Source: Streptomyces sp. NRRL F-6676 (GTDB lineage: Bacteria; Actinomycetota; Actinomycetes; Streptomycetales; Streptomycetaceae). Taken from it: 64,000 nucleotides of DNA. Where the stretch lies: assembly GCF_000725625.1 (NCBI RefSeq), contig NZ_JOHS01000029.1:62001-126000 (forward strand), in the 5' to 3' direction. Below, in pieces: positions 8,334-16,601 of the stretch. Positions within the stretch are counted from its first letter, which is position 1. Every line of letters begins with the position of its first letter. The notes beneath the pieces are model-generated. The model worked only from the letters and a program-made list of their open reading frames with translations. It had not been told where the DNA came from and did no database searches. A program made the translations under genes and the position numbers.

Positions 8334-9557
8334 GTGACCGCGTACCAGCCCGCAGCCGCCGCTGCCGGTGGCTTCGACGCCGTCGTGCTCGCCGGGGGCG
8401 CCGCCCGGCGGCTCGGCGGCGCCGACAAGCCCGGCGTCCGCGTCGGCGGCCGGGCGCTGCTCGACCGGGTGCTGTCCGCCTGCGCCGGCGCGGCCGTCAC
8501 CGTGGTGGTCGCCGACCCCCGCCCGACCGCCCGCCCGGTGCGCTGGGCGCGCGAGGAGCCGCCCGGCGGCGGCCCCGTCGCCGCGCTCGACGCGGGGCTG
8601 CGGCACACCACGGCCCCCGTCGTCGTCGTCCTCTCCGCCGACCTGCCGTTCCTCGAGGCGGCGACGGTACGGCGGCTGACGGCCGCCCTCGGGGAGAGCG
8701 GCGCCGAGGGCGCGCTGCTCCGCGACGCCGACGGCCGCGACCAGCCGCTCGTGGCCGCGTACCGCGCCGACGCGCTGCGCCGCGAACTCGCCCGGCTCGC
8801 AGCCGAGAACGCCGACAACGGCGAGCACGCCGGGCACGCCGGGCACGCCGAGCACGGCGAGCATGCCGGGCATGCCGGGCACGCCGGGCACGCCGGGCAC
8901 GGCGAGCACGCCGGGCACGCCGAGCGCGGTGGACTCGGCGGGCTGCCGCTGCGCCGGCTGACCGGCGCGCTGCGTCTCACCCGCACCGACCACCCCGTCG
9001 CGTCCTTCGACTGCGACACCTGGGACGACATCGCCGCCGCCAGAGCACGGATCAGGGAGCATGGGCACGTGTTGGATGAATGGATCTCCGCAGTCAAGGA
9101 CGAGCTGGGCATCGATCTCGACGTCGACACCGGCGTCCTGCTCGACCTCGCCCGCGACGCCGCGCACGGCGTGGCCCGCCCGGCGGCCCCGCTGACCACG
9201 TTCCTCGCGGGCTACGCGGCCGGCCGCGCCGGCGGCGGCCCGGAGGCGGTCGCCGAGGCCGCCCGCAAGGCCGCGGCCCTCGCCCTGCGCTGGGCCGACG
9301 AAGCCAACGGGAACAACGAAGCGAACGGGACCCACGGAGCCGACGGGACCGACGGAGCCAACGGGACCGACGAAGCCAACGGGGCCAAGGACAGCGCCCC
9401 CGCCGTCCCCGCCGCCACCGGCACCGCGCCCGCCGCCGGTGACGCGGGGCCGACCGCCGCCGACACCGCCCCGACCGCCACCGGCGCCCCCGGCGCCGCG
9501 ACCGGCGGCAGCGGCCCGGTCGGCGACCGCGACGGCACCGGACCGGACGCCGGATGA
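8334..9557 (+). CDS. MobA-like NTP transferase fused to DUF6457 domain, with His-rich insert
   Basis: 407 residues from GTG at 8334. The N-terminal MobA domain has AVVLAGGAARRLGGADKPGV (about 16-35) and ADLPFLEA, the NTP- and metal-binding motifs of molybdenum cofactor guanylyltransferases. Residues about 160-202 are a His/Gly/Ala/Glu-rich insert of repeating GHA, EHA and GEH units. After FDCDTWDDIAAARARI, which closes the MobA domain, comes a second domain starting LDEWISAVKDELGIDLDVD (DUF6457 type). A low-complexity tail with GTDGANG-like repeats follows. The stop overlaps the MoeA-like start (ATGA). The likely role is molybdopterin dinucleotide formation; the insert suggests metal binding but this is inference. 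Confidence 0.8.
   Translation: MTAYQPAAAAAGGFDAVVLAGGAARRLGGADKPGVRVGGRALLDRVLSACAGAAVTVVVADPRPTARPVRWAREEPPGGGPVAALDAGLRHTTAPVVVVLSADLPFLEAATVRRLTAALGESGAEGALLRDADGRDQPLVAAYRADALRRELARLAAENADNGEHAGHAGHAEHGEHAGHAGHAGHAGHGEHAGHAERGGLGGLPLRRLTGALRLTRTDHPVASFDCDTWDDIAAARARIREHGHVLDEWISAVKDELGIDLDVDTGVLLDLARDAAHGVARPAAPLTTFLAGYAAGRAGGGPEAVAEAARKAAALALRWADEANGNNEANGTHGADGTDGANGTDEANGAKDSAPAVPAATGTAPAAGDAGPTAADTAPTATGAPGAATGGSGPVGDRDGTGPDAG
8820..8927 (+). repeat. 9-bp coding tandem repeat giving a histidine-rich stretch
   Basis: Variants of the 9-mer gggcacgcc (with gagcacggc and gggcatgcc) repeat about a dozen times, encoding units such as GHA, EHG and EHA. The period is a multiple of 3, so copy number can change without breaking the frame. 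It inserts within the MobA domain between the substrate-binding core and its last helices. Confidence 0.85.
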
Positions 9558-10741
9558 CCGGGCGCGGCGCCCGGGAGACCGAGGACGGCGGCGAACGCTA
9601 CGTCGAGGAGGCCCTGGCCATGGCCCGCGGTGACGGTGGACCCCGCCCCGGCGGAGCCCGCACGCGCCCCGTCCTGCCGCAGGACCCCGACATCGAGGAG
9701 GCCCTCGCCCTCGTCCGCGGCGCGCCCGACCGGCCCGCCTCCCCCGCGGACCTCCGGGACACCCACCTCCCCCCGCCCGCCTCCCCCGCCCCGGCCGGCG
9801 AGGCGGTCCGCATCGCGACCGGCGCCCGCGTCCCGCCGGACACCACCGCCATCCTGCGCAGCGAGCACGGCCGCACCGACGACAAGGGACGGCTGCACGC
9901 CTCCCGCGACCCGGCCCACGGGCAGGACATCCGGCCGCGCGGCCAGGAGTGCCGCAGCGGCGACCATCTGCTGCCGGCCGGCACCGTGGTCACCCCCGCC
10001 GTGCTCGGCCTCGCCGCGGCCGCCGGGTACGACACCCTCGCCGTGCTGCCGCCGCCGCGCGCCGAGGTCCTCGTCCTCGGCGACGAACTGCTCACCGAGG
10101 GACTGCCGAAGGACGGGCTGATCCGCGACGCCCTCGGCCCCATGCTCCCGCCCTGGCTGCGCGCGCTCGGCGCCGAGATCGTGGCCGTGCGGCGGATCGG
10201 CGACGACGAGAAGGCGCTGCGCAAGGCGGTCACCCGCTCCGTCGCCGATCTGATCGTCACCACCGGCGGCACCGCCTCCGGACCGGTCGACCACGTCCAC
10301 CCCACCCTGGCCCGGATCGACGCCGAACTCCTCGTCGACGGCGTCCAGGTGCGTCCCGGCCACCCCATGCTGCTGGCCCGTACCGGCGAGAGTCAGTACC
10401 TCGTCGGCCTGCCCGGCAACCCCCTCGCGGCGGTCTCGGGCCTGTGCACGCTCGCCGAACCGCTGCTGCGTGTGCTCGCGGGGCGCCCGGCCCCCGAGCC
10501 GTACACGCTGCCCGTACGGGAAGCCGTCCAGGGGCACCCACGCGACACCCGGCTCGTGCCCGTCACCGTCCGCGGCGAGTACGCGGTGCCGCTGCACTTC
10601 AACGGCCCGGCGATGCTGCGCGGCATCGCCGCCGCCGACGCCCTGGCGGTCGTACCGCCCGGTGGGACGGGGCCGGGCGCGGAGCTCGAACTGCTGGATC
10701 TACCCTGGGCCCTGGCGGGGATCGGGGTATGTCTCGCTTGA
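9554..10741 (+). CDS. MoeA-like molybdopterin molybdenumtransferase with atypical N-terminus
   Basis: 395 residues. The C-terminal two-thirds match MoeA: AVRIATGARVPPDTTAILRSEHG (about 85-105), the MPT-binding domain EVLVLGDELLTEG with DLIVTTGGTASGPVDHVHP (about 230-255), and domain IV motifs VQVRPGHPMLLARTG and LVGLPGNPLAAVSGL. The N-terminus lacks the usual MoeA domain I with its DGYA motif. It instead has two short similar segments, RYVEEALAMARGDGG and DIEEALALVRGAPD. The TTGGVSxG motif reads TTGGTASG. It is co-translated with the MobA fusion upstream. Either it is a specialised partner of that protein or a diverged MoeA paralogue of altered function. Confidence 0.78.
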   Translation: MTGRGARETEDGGERYVEEALAMARGDGGPRPGGARTRPVLPQDPDIEEALALVRGAPDRPASPADLRDTHLPPPASPAPAGEAVRIATGARVPPDTTAILRSEHGRTDDKGRLHASRDPAHGQDIRPRGQECRSGDHLLPAGTVVTPAVLGLAAAAGYDTLAVLPPPRAEVLVLGDELLTEGLPKDGLIRDALGPMLPPWLRALGAEIVAVRRIGDDEKALRKAVTRSVADLIVTTGGTASGPVDHVHPTLARIDAELLVDGVQVRPGHPMLLARTGESQYLVGLPGNPLAAVSGLCTLAEPLLRVLAGRPAPEPYTLPVREAVQGHPRDTRLVPVTVRGEYAVPLHFNGPAMLRGIAAADALAVVPPGGTGPGAELELLDLPWALAGIGVCLA

Positions 10742-10794
10742 GGCCCCACGCGGGCCGATCGAGGACCGCACCTCACGTGCAGCGAAACGGGGAG

Positions 10795-10810
10795 TGTTTC
10801 ACGTGAAACT
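10795..10810. other. parS centromere site overlapping the K+ channel start codon
   Basis: The sequence TGTTTCACGTGAAACT matches the ParB-binding consensus TGTTTCACGTGAAACA at 15 of 16 positions, with the 14-bp palindrome intact. The GTG at 10803 inside it is a plausible start codon of the downstream channel gene. Streptomyces carries about twenty such sites around oriC. Confidence 0.92.
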
Positions 10811-11900
10811 TCCGGGCCGGGACGCCATCGCCCGCCAGCCGGACGAGCATCTCGCCACCGCACAGGTGCGACTGCCGCGGCGGGTCGTGGACCGCCCGAT
10901 CCGCCAGGTCGGCAAGCGGCTGCTGCTGGCGCTGCTCGTCCTCGTCGTCACCGCCCTGACCGTCTGGTTCGACCGGGACGGCTACCACGACAACGTCGGG
11001 GACGGCGTCGATCTGCTCGACTCCTTCTACTACGCCACCGTCACCCTCTCCACCACCGGCTACGGGGACATCACCCCGGCCGGCGACGGGGCCCGGCTGA
11101 CCAACATCCTCGTCATCACGCCGTTGCGCGTGCTGTTCCTGATCATCCTGGTCGGCACCACTCTCGAGGTGCTCACCGAGCGCACCCGGGAAGAGTTCCG
11201 GCAGAACCGCTGGAGGGCGGCCTTGAGGGACCACACCGTCGTGATCGGCTTCGGCACCAAGGGGCGCTCGGCGATCCAGACCGTGTGCGCCACCGGCCTG
11301 GGCAAGGACCAGGTCGTCGTGGTGGACCCCAGCGCCAAGGCCATCGAGGCGGCCACCGCCGACGGCTACGCGGGCGTGATCGGCGACGCCACCCGCAGCG
11401 ATGTGCTGCGCCGGGCCGAGGCCCACCGCGCCCGGCAGATCATCATCGCCACCCAGCGCGACGACACGGCCGTCCTTGTGACGCTCACCGCCCGCCAGAT
11501 GAACCGGGGCTCCAAGATCGTGGCCGCGGTGCGGGAGGAGGAGAACGCGCCGCTGCTGCGGCAGTCCGGCGCGGACGCCGTCATCACCAGCGCCAGCGCG
11601 GCCGGCCGGCTGCTCGGGCTCTCGGTGCTCAGCCCCACCGCCGGCGTGGTCATGGAGGACCTCATCCAGCAGGGCAGCGGCCTGGACATCGTCGAACGGC
11701 CCGTCATAAAGGCCGAGGTGGGGCGCGGGGTGCGGGAGACGGACGACCTGGTGGTGAGCGTCGTCCGCGGGCACCGGGTGCTCGGCTACGACGACCCGTC
11801 CATCGGCGGGCTCCAGGTGACCGACCGGCTGATCACGATCGTCCGGTCGTCGTCCGGCACCCGGCTCACCCCGGATCTGCGCCGGCTGCCGCAGGAATAG
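10803..11900 (+). CDS. Two-TM potassium channel with TrkA-N (RCK) domain
   Basis: 365 residues from GTG at 10803; an in-frame GTG at 10794 would add three residues, MFHVK. TM1 LLLALLVLVVTALTVWF lies near 38-54. The pore helix and selectivity filter ATVTLSTTGYGDITP follow near 78, and TM2 at ILVITPLRVLFLIILVGTTLEVL. The cytoplasmic RCK Rossmann domain begins HTVVIGFGTKGRSA and is followed by a TrkA-C-like part. The TTGYGD filter indicates K+ selectivity. Both candidate starts lie in a parS palindrome, so ParB binding would cover the translation start region. A GC-rich repeat set lies just after the stop. Confidence 0.85.
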   Translation: MKLPGRDAIARQPDEHLATAQVRLPRRVVDRPIRQVGKRLLLALLVLVVTALTVWFDRDGYHDNVGDGVDLLDSFYYATVTLSTTGYGDITPAGDGARLTNILVITPLRVLFLIILVGTTLEVLTERTREEFRQNRWRAALRDHTVVIGFGTKGRSAIQTVCATGLGKDQVVVVDPSAKAIEAATADGYAGVIGDATRSDVLRRAEAHRARQIIIATQRDDTAVLVTLTARQMNRGSKIVAAVREEENAPLLRQSGADAVITSASAAGRLLGLSVLSPTAGVVMEDLIQQGSGLDIVERPVIKAEVGRGVRETDDLVVSVVRGHRVLGYDDPSIGGLQVTDRLITIVRSSSGTRLTPDLRRLPQE

Positions 11901-12003
11901 CGCCCGCCGCCTCGGCGGGGCCCGGGCCGTGGAGTCCGGCGCCTCGGCGGGAGCGGGGCAGCGGAGTCCGCCGCCTCGGCGGGGGCGGGGCGGGGGCCCG
12001 GGG
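11901..12003. repeat. Three imperfect repeats with hairpin core after the channel gene
   Basis: The element ccgcctcggcgg, itself a small hairpin, appears at about 11907, 11941 and 11971. The last two copies sit in 32-bp units starting ggagtccg at 11931 and 11963. The array starts directly after the channel stop codon and may end its transcript. It runs up to the leader of the oxidoreductase at 12019. Confidence 0.6.
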
Positions 12004-12018
12004 AGTAGCGTCGGCCCC

Positions 12019-12999
12019 ATGTACGCGATCACGATTCCCAATCCCGGTGGACCCGAGGCGCTGGTGTGGGCCGAGGTCCCCGATCCCGAGCCCGGTGAGG
12101 GCGAAGTGCTGGTCGAGGTGGTGGCCAGCGCCGTCAACCGCGCCGACCTGATGCAGCGGATGGGCTTCTACGCGCCGCCGCCCGGTGCCCCCGTGTACCC
12201 GGGCCTGGAGTGCGCGGGGCGGATCGCCGCGCTCGGCCCGGGCGTGTCCGGCTGGGCCGTCGGCGACGAGGTGTGCGCGCTGCTCGCGGGCGGCGGCTAC
12301 GCCGAGAAGGTGGCCGTCCCGGCCGGCCAGCTGCTGCCCGTGCCCGCGGGCCTGGAGCTGCGGCAGGCGGCCGCGCTGCCCGAGGTGACCTGCACCGTCT
12401 GGTCCAACGTGTTCATGGTGGCCCAGCTGCGCCCCGGCGAGACGCTGCTCGTGCACGGCGGCTCCAGCGGCATCGGCACCATGGCGATCCAGCTCGCGAA
12501 GTCGGCCGGCGCGAAGGTCGCGGTGACCGCGGGCACCAAGGAGAAGCTCGACTTCTGCGCCGACCTGGGCGCCGACGTACTGATCAACTACCGCGAGCAG
12601 GACTTCGTGGAGGGGGTCCGCCGGGCCACCGACGGGGCGGGCGCCGACGTCATCCTCGACAACATGGGCGCCAAGTACCTGGAGCGCAACGTGGACGCCC
12701 TCGCGGTCAACGGGCGGCTCGCGATCATCGGCATGCAGGGCGGCACGAAGGGCGAGCTGAACATCGGCACCCTGCTGGGCAAGCGCGCCGCGGTCAGCGC
12801 GACCTCGTTGCGCGCCCGGCCGCTGGGCGAGAAGGCGGCGATCGTGGCGGCCGTACGGGAGCACGTGTGGCCGCTGCTCGCGGACGGCCATGTACGGCCG
12901 GTCGTCGACCGGGAGCTGCCGATGAGCGAGGCGGCCGAGGCGCACCGGGTGCTGGAGGAGAGCGGGCACATCGGCAAGGTGCTGCTGGTGGCGCCGTAG
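12019..12999 (+). CDS. NAD(P)H:quinone oxidoreductase, zinc-free MDR family
   Basis: 326 residues from ATG at 12019. It shows a GroES-like N-terminal domain (VASAVNRADLMQRMGFYAPPPGAPVYPGLECAGRI) and the NADPH-binding motif LLVHGGSSGIGTMAIQLAKSAGAKV near 140-165. The motif INYREQDFVEGVRRATDGAGADVILDNMGAKYL follows. These match QOR/PIG3-type members of the medium-chain dehydrogenase family. No structural zinc cysteine cluster is seen. It reduces quinones or related electrophiles in the cytosol. It is convergent with the gene at 13009, with only 9 bp between the stops. Confidence 0.85.
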   Translation: MYAITIPNPGGPEALVWAEVPDPEPGEGEVLVEVVASAVNRADLMQRMGFYAPPPGAPVYPGLECAGRIAALGPGVSGWAVGDEVCALLAGGGYAEKVAVPAGQLLPVPAGLELRQAAALPEVTCTVWSNVFMVAQLRPGETLLVHGGSSGIGTMAIQLAKSAGAKVAVTAGTKEKLDFCADLGADVLINYREQDFVEGVRRATDGAGADVILDNMGAKYLERNVDALAVNGRLAIIGMQGGTKGELNIGTLLGKRAAVSATSLRARPLGEKAAIVAAVREHVWPLLADGHVRPVVDRELPMSEAAEAHRVLEESGHIGKVLLVAP

Positions 13000-13008
13000 C
13001 GGAACCCC

Positions 13009-13884
13009 TTACGGGACGCGGCGGACGCGAAGGGCGAGCAGGGCGAGGGCCAGACCCAGGCCGATGAGGATCAGTCCGCCGCCGAGCGGCAGGATCCGCG
13101 TCATGCGCGCGGCGGCGGACCGGCGGGGCGCGGCGAGCGGCTGCTCGGCGGCGGCCTCGTCGGAGGCCCGGGGGGTGCGGCTCGGGTCGCCGGTGGCGGT
13201 GCCCGTGCCGGTGCCCGTGCCGGACTGGTCGCCGTCCCGGCCGCCGGGGTTGGTGCCGGTGGTCGGGGCGGGGCCCGAGTGGTGGGGGCGGTGGGGGGAG
13301 TGCGGGTGCTCCTTGTCCGCGGCGTCGCCGGGAGGTTCCGTGCCGGGGGACTCCTCGGACGGGGAGGCGGTCGCCGTGCTCTTGGAGCCGGTGGGGCGGG
13401 GGGCGGGTGCGGAGGGCCGGGGGGTGCGGGTTCCGCCCCCGGTGCCGGGACCCTCGTCGTTCTCGTCCTCGTCCTCGTTCTTGTCCTTGTCCTTGTCCCC
13501 GGGCCTGGGTGGTGTGCCGGGGTGGGCGGGGTGGTCGCGGCCGTCCGGCCGGCCGGGTTTTCCGGGGTGCGGGGGGTCCGGTGGCGCGGTGTGGTCCGGT
13601 TCCGGTGCGTGGGGGCGGGCCGGGGCCCGGTGGCCGGGGTGCGGGTGGTGGGGGGTGGCGTCCGGCCTCTCCGGCTCCCGTGGGGCGGCGGTGTGCGCGG
13701 CCGCCCGTGGGTGGGACGCGGGCGCGACGGCGTACGCGGGCTGTGCGGCGAGGAGGGCGGCCGTCGTGAGGCCCAGCGGCAGGGCCGCGGTGCGGAGGGT
13801 GCGAAGGGCGCGGAGGGCGCGGGGCGGCGTGCGTCGCGCGCGGGGTGCGCGGGGTGCGCGTCGGCTGCGGGACCACTGAGTCAC
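13009..13884 (-). CDS. Putative cell-surface protein: signal peptide, low-complexity stalk, C-terminal membrane anchor
   Basis: 291 residues. An Arg-rich N-region is followed by the hydrophobic stretch TAALPLGLTTAALLAAQPAYA (signal peptide with AYA cleavage site near 52). The body is almost wholly low complexity: His/Pro-rich, then Lys/Asp/Glu-rich (GDKDKDKNEDEDENDEG), then Thr/Gly/Pro-rich. The C-terminus reads ILPLGGGLILIGLGLALALLALRVRRVP, a membrane helix with a basic tail. This resembles a sortase-type tail but lacks a clear LAxTG/LPxTG motif. No enzyme domain is visible; it may be a wall-spanning spacer. Function unknown. Confidence 0.7.
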   Translation of the reverse strand: MTQWSRSRRAPRAPRARRTPPRALRALRTLRTAALPLGLTTAALLAAQPAYAVAPASHPRAAAHTAAPREPERPDATPHHPHPGHRAPARPHAPEPDHTAPPDPPHPGKPGRPDGRDHPAHPGTPPRPGDKDKDKNEDEDENDEGPGTGGGTRTPRPSAPAPRPTGSKSTATASPSEESPGTEPPGDAADKEHPHSPHRPHHSGPAPTTGTNPGGRDGDQSGTGTGTGTATGDPSRTPRASDEAAAEQPLAAPRRSAAARMTRILPLGGGLILIGLGLALALLALRVRRVP

Positions 13885-14101
13885 CCGCAGGACCCCCTCC
13901 CGTGCTCGTCGGGTGCCAAGATCGACGCCCTCAGCGTCACACGGGGCACGCGATACGGCACTCCGGTGCCGCCCGTTCGGGCACCGGGCCCGGCGGGGCG
14001 GCGGGCGCGGCCGGGGCGGGGCTCCCCGGCGTACGGGGACGGGTCCGCGTACGCCGGGGGCGGCACCGTGGGGTCATGGGTCCGTGCGAGACAATGGCCG
14101 T

Positions 14102-14641
14102 ATGGAGATGCCGAGGAACGAACGGTCGCCGGAGAACCCTCAGATCCTGGTCGTCGGCCAGGACGGCATGGCGCTCGGCGGCACCGGGGACGACGACTCC
14201 CGCGAGATCCCGGTGACGGAGATGGTCGAGCAGCCCGCCAAGGTCATGCGGATCGGGAGCATGATCAAGCAGCTGCTCGAGGAGGTGCGGGCGGCTCCTC
14301 TGGACGAGGCCAGCCGGCAGCGGCTGCGGGAGATTCACGCGAGTTCGGTGAAGGAGCTGGAGGACGGGCTCGCTCCCGAGCTGGTGGAGGAGCTGGAGCG
14401 GCTGTCATTGCCGTTCACGGACCAGGTGACGCCCAGCGACGCGGAGTTGCGCATCGCGCAGGCGCAGTTGGTGGGCTGGCTGGAGGGGCTGTTCCACGGC
14501 ATTCAGACGACGTTGTTCGCGCAGCAGATGGCCGCGAGGGCGCAGTTGGAGCAGATGCGGCGGGCGTTGCCGCCGGGGGTGGGGGGTGAGGGGGAGGAGG
14601 ATCCCCGGCAGGGGGGCCGGTCCGGGGGGCCTTATCTCTGA
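14102..14641 (+). CDS. bpa: Bacterial proteasome activator Bpa (PafE) family
   Basis: 179 residues from ATG at 14102. The helical core reads VTEMVEQPAKVMRIGSMIKQLLEEVRAAPLDEASRQRLREIHASSVKELEDGLAPELVEELERLSLPF and then AELRIAQAQLVGWLEGLFHGIQTTLFAQQMAARAQLEQMRRALPPG. This is the four-helix ring former of actinobacterial Bpa. The extreme C-terminus GGPYL keeps the Tyr-Leu of the HbYX-like motif (mycobacterial Bpa ends GQYL) that docks into the 20S proteasome and opens its gate without ATP. A disordered N-terminal segment of about 35 residues precedes the core. The TGA stop forms the first bases of a 22-bp tandem repeat. Confidence 0.88.
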   Translation: MEMPRNERSPENPQILVVGQDGMALGGTGDDDSREIPVTEMVEQPAKVMRIGSMIKQLLEEVRAAPLDEASRQRLREIHASSVKELEDGLAPELVEELERLSLPFTDQVTPSDAELRIAQAQLVGWLEGLFHGIQTTLFAQQMAARAQLEQMRRALPPGVGGEGEEDPRQGGRSGGPYL

Positions 14642-14697
14642 CCTGCGGCCGGTCGAAGTGTGACCTGCGGCCGGTGGAAGTGTGACCTGCGGCCGGT
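14639..14697. repeat. 22-bp tandem repeats starting at the bpa stop codon
   Basis: The unit tgacctgcggccggtsgaag plus tg occurs at 14639-14660 and 14661-14682, with a third partial copy from 14683. The first unit begins with the TGA of bpa. The period is not a multiple of 3. One of several stop-proximal repeats in the window. Confidence 0.85.
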
Positions 14698-14836
14698 GGG
14701 GGCGGAAAGACGGTTTTCGCCCCCGCCGCCCCTACCTTTCCCGTCCTCCAGAGGCGCTGCCCCTTCGACCCCGGGAGAGCTCGGGTGGGTGGGGTTGTCC
14801 GTTGCTCGCGCCCGCGCGGCGGAGCCGCAGATTGCG

Positions 14837-14922
14837 CCCCTACGCCGGGTTGCCCGTCGAGTTGAACACAGCCCGCGCCCCTTTGGGCGCTCAGCCCCCC
14901 CTACGCCGGGTTGCCCGTCGAG
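14837..14922. repeat. Direct repeat copying the 3' end of the kinase gene beyond its stop
   Basis: About 25 bp (cccctacgccgggttgcccg and the next five bases) occurs at about 14837-14861 and again at 14898-14922. The right copy contains the stop and last codons (STGNPA) of the minus-strand kinase gene; the left copy is downstream of it in non-coding DNA. Confidence 0.75.
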
Positions 14923-16601
14923 ACCGTCAGTTTCAGCTTGGGCATGTTCTTGGGGTCGGCGTCCGTGTCGGCGGCGGGGTACTGGTCCATGACCGTGTCC
15001 TCGCCGTAGGTGTTCTCGTCCGTGTCGATGATCTCGTACTGCCAGCCGGCGGCCTGGAGGCATTCCTTCACCGACGTCAGGTTCTTGAACTGGAAGTTCG
15101 GGATGACGATCTTGTCCGCGTCGTCGTACGAGGTGCTCGGCTCCGTGCACTTCGTCTTCTCGATCGTCTTCGTCGTGTCCGGGCCCTTGTGCCCGGCCTC
15201 GCGCGACGCCTCCGCGGAGGCCGAGGCACGGGCGCGGTCGGCCTTGTCGTCCCCGCCGCCGTTGTTCACGACCAGCGCGATCACCAGGCCGAGGACGGCG
15301 ACGACCGCCACGGTCACCGAGCCGATGATCACGCCCCGGTTGCTCTTCTGACCGGAGCCGCCGGAACCGCCCGGACCCCCGGCCCCGGACACCGGCCCCT
15401 GCGGCGAGACGGCGTACGGCGGCGGCGTCGAGGCGCCCTGCTGCGGTGCGTACCCGCCCGTGTGCTGCTGCGGCGGTGCCCCGTAACCGCCCTGCTGCGG
15501 ATAGCCGTACGCCGGGGACTGCGGTCCCGGCGTCGGCGAAGGGCCCCCGTACGGGTTCGGCTGCGGCGTCGGCTGGTACGGCGTCTGCACCGGCCCCGTC
15601 GGACCGGTCGGCGCCGCCCCGTCGACCGGCGGGAACACCGCGGCGCCCACGCCCGCCCCGGACTGCGTCTGCGTACCCGGCACGATGCTGGGCGCGGACG
15701 ACGTGACCGCCGCCGCCACCCGCAGGCACTCGTCCCGCATCGCCTCGGCGCTGGGGAAGCGTTCGTTGGGGTTCTTCTTCAGCGCGCGGGCGACCAGCGC
15801 GTCCACCGCCGGCGGCAGCGAGCGGTTGATCGACGACGGGACCGGCGGCTCCTCCTGCACATGCGCGTAGGCGATCGCCAGCGGCGAGTCCGCGTCGAAC
15901 GGCAGCCGCCCGGTGACCAGTTGGAAGAGCATGATGCCGACCGAGTACAGGTCGCTGCGCGCGTCCACCCCGCGGCCGAGCGCCTGTTCGGGCGAGAGGT
16001 ACTGCGGGGTGCCGACGACCATGCCGGTCTGCGTCATCGACGTCACGCCGGACTGCATGGCGCGGGCGATGCCGAAGTCCATCACCTTCACCACGCCGCG
16101 CTTGGTCACCATCACGTTGCCCGGCTTGATGTCCCGGTGCACCAGCCCCATCTCATGGCTGATCTCCAGGGCCGCCAGCACGTCCGCGGTGACCTTCAGG
16201 GCCTGGTCGGCCGGCATCGCGCCGTACCGCTGGATGTCCGACTCCAGGACCGAGCCCAGGGGGCGGCCCTCGATGTACTCCATGACGATGTACGGCGTCG
16301 GCGTGCCCGTGCCGCCGGAGTCGTCGCCGAGGGAGGTGTCCTCGCCGGTGTCGAAGACGGAGACGATGTTGGTGTGCGTGAGCTTCGCCACGGCCTGCGC
16401 CTCGCGCCGGAACCGCTCACGGAAGGCCTGTTCCCGGCCGAGTTCGGTGTGCAGCGTCTTGATCGCGACCTGCCGGTCGAGCACCGAGTCGTAGGCGAGG
16501 TGCACCGAGGCCATGCCGCCCTCGCCGAGCAGGTCGCGCAGCTGGTAGCGGCCTCCGGCCACCGATCGCCCCGCATACCGGCTCTGGCCGTCCTGGCTCA
16601 T
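14901..16601 (-). CDS. PknB-type Ser/Thr protein kinase with single TM and PASTA-like extracellular domain
   Basis: 566 residues from ATG at 16601. The kinase domain (about 18-290) has the glycine loop LLGEGGMASVHLA, catalytic VAIKTL lysine, HRDIKPGNV loop, DFGIA, and activation loop SMTQTGMVVGTPQYLSPEQAL. A Pro/Gln/Gly/Tyr-rich juxtamembrane region follows. The single helix GVIIGSVTVAVVAVLGLVIALVV lies near 430-452. The extracellular C-terminus contains one PASTA-like unit (IVIPNFQFKNLTSVKECLQAAGWQYEII). It probably senses peptidoglycan or muropeptides at the envelope. It is divergent from the kinase at 16990. Its 3' end is repeated downstream. Confidence 0.85.
   Translation of the reverse strand: MSQDGQSRYAGRSVAGGRYQLRDLLGEGGMASVHLAYDSVLDRQVAIKTLHTELGREQAFRERFRREAQAVAKLTHTNIVSVFDTGEDTSLGDDSGGTGTPTPYIVMEYIEGRPLGSVLESDIQRYGAMPADQALKVTADVLAALEISHEMGLVHRDIKPGNVMVTKRGVVKVMDFGIARAMQSGVTSMTQTGMVVGTPQYLSPEQALGRGVDARSDLYSVGIMLFQLVTGRLPFDADSPLAIAYAHVQEEPPVPSSINRSLPPAVDALVARALKKNPNERFPSAEAMRDECLRVAAAVTSSAPSIVPGTQTQSGAGVGAAVFPPVDGAAPTGPTGPVQTPYQPTPQPNPYGGPSPTPGPQSPAYGYPQQGGYGAPPQQHTGGYAPQQGASTPPPYAVSPQGPVSGAGGPGGSGGSGQKSNRGVIIGSVTVAVVAVLGLVIALVVNNGGGDDKADRARASASAEASREAGHKGPDTTKTIEKTKCTEPSTSYDDADKIVIPNFQFKNLTSVKECLQAAGWQYEIIDTDENTYGEDTVMDQYPAADTDADPKNMPKLKLTVSTGNPA

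Noticed and set aside
8820..8927. 9-bp repeats considered as a non-coding iteron-like array
   Set aside because: They are in frame inside an intact MobA-type reading frame and translate to a consistent His-rich stretch.
13009..13884. Sortase-anchored (LAxTG/LPxTG) surface protein
   Set aside because: The C-terminal helix and basic tail fit, but the expected motif is absent (ILPLGGG), so simple membrane anchoring is preferred.
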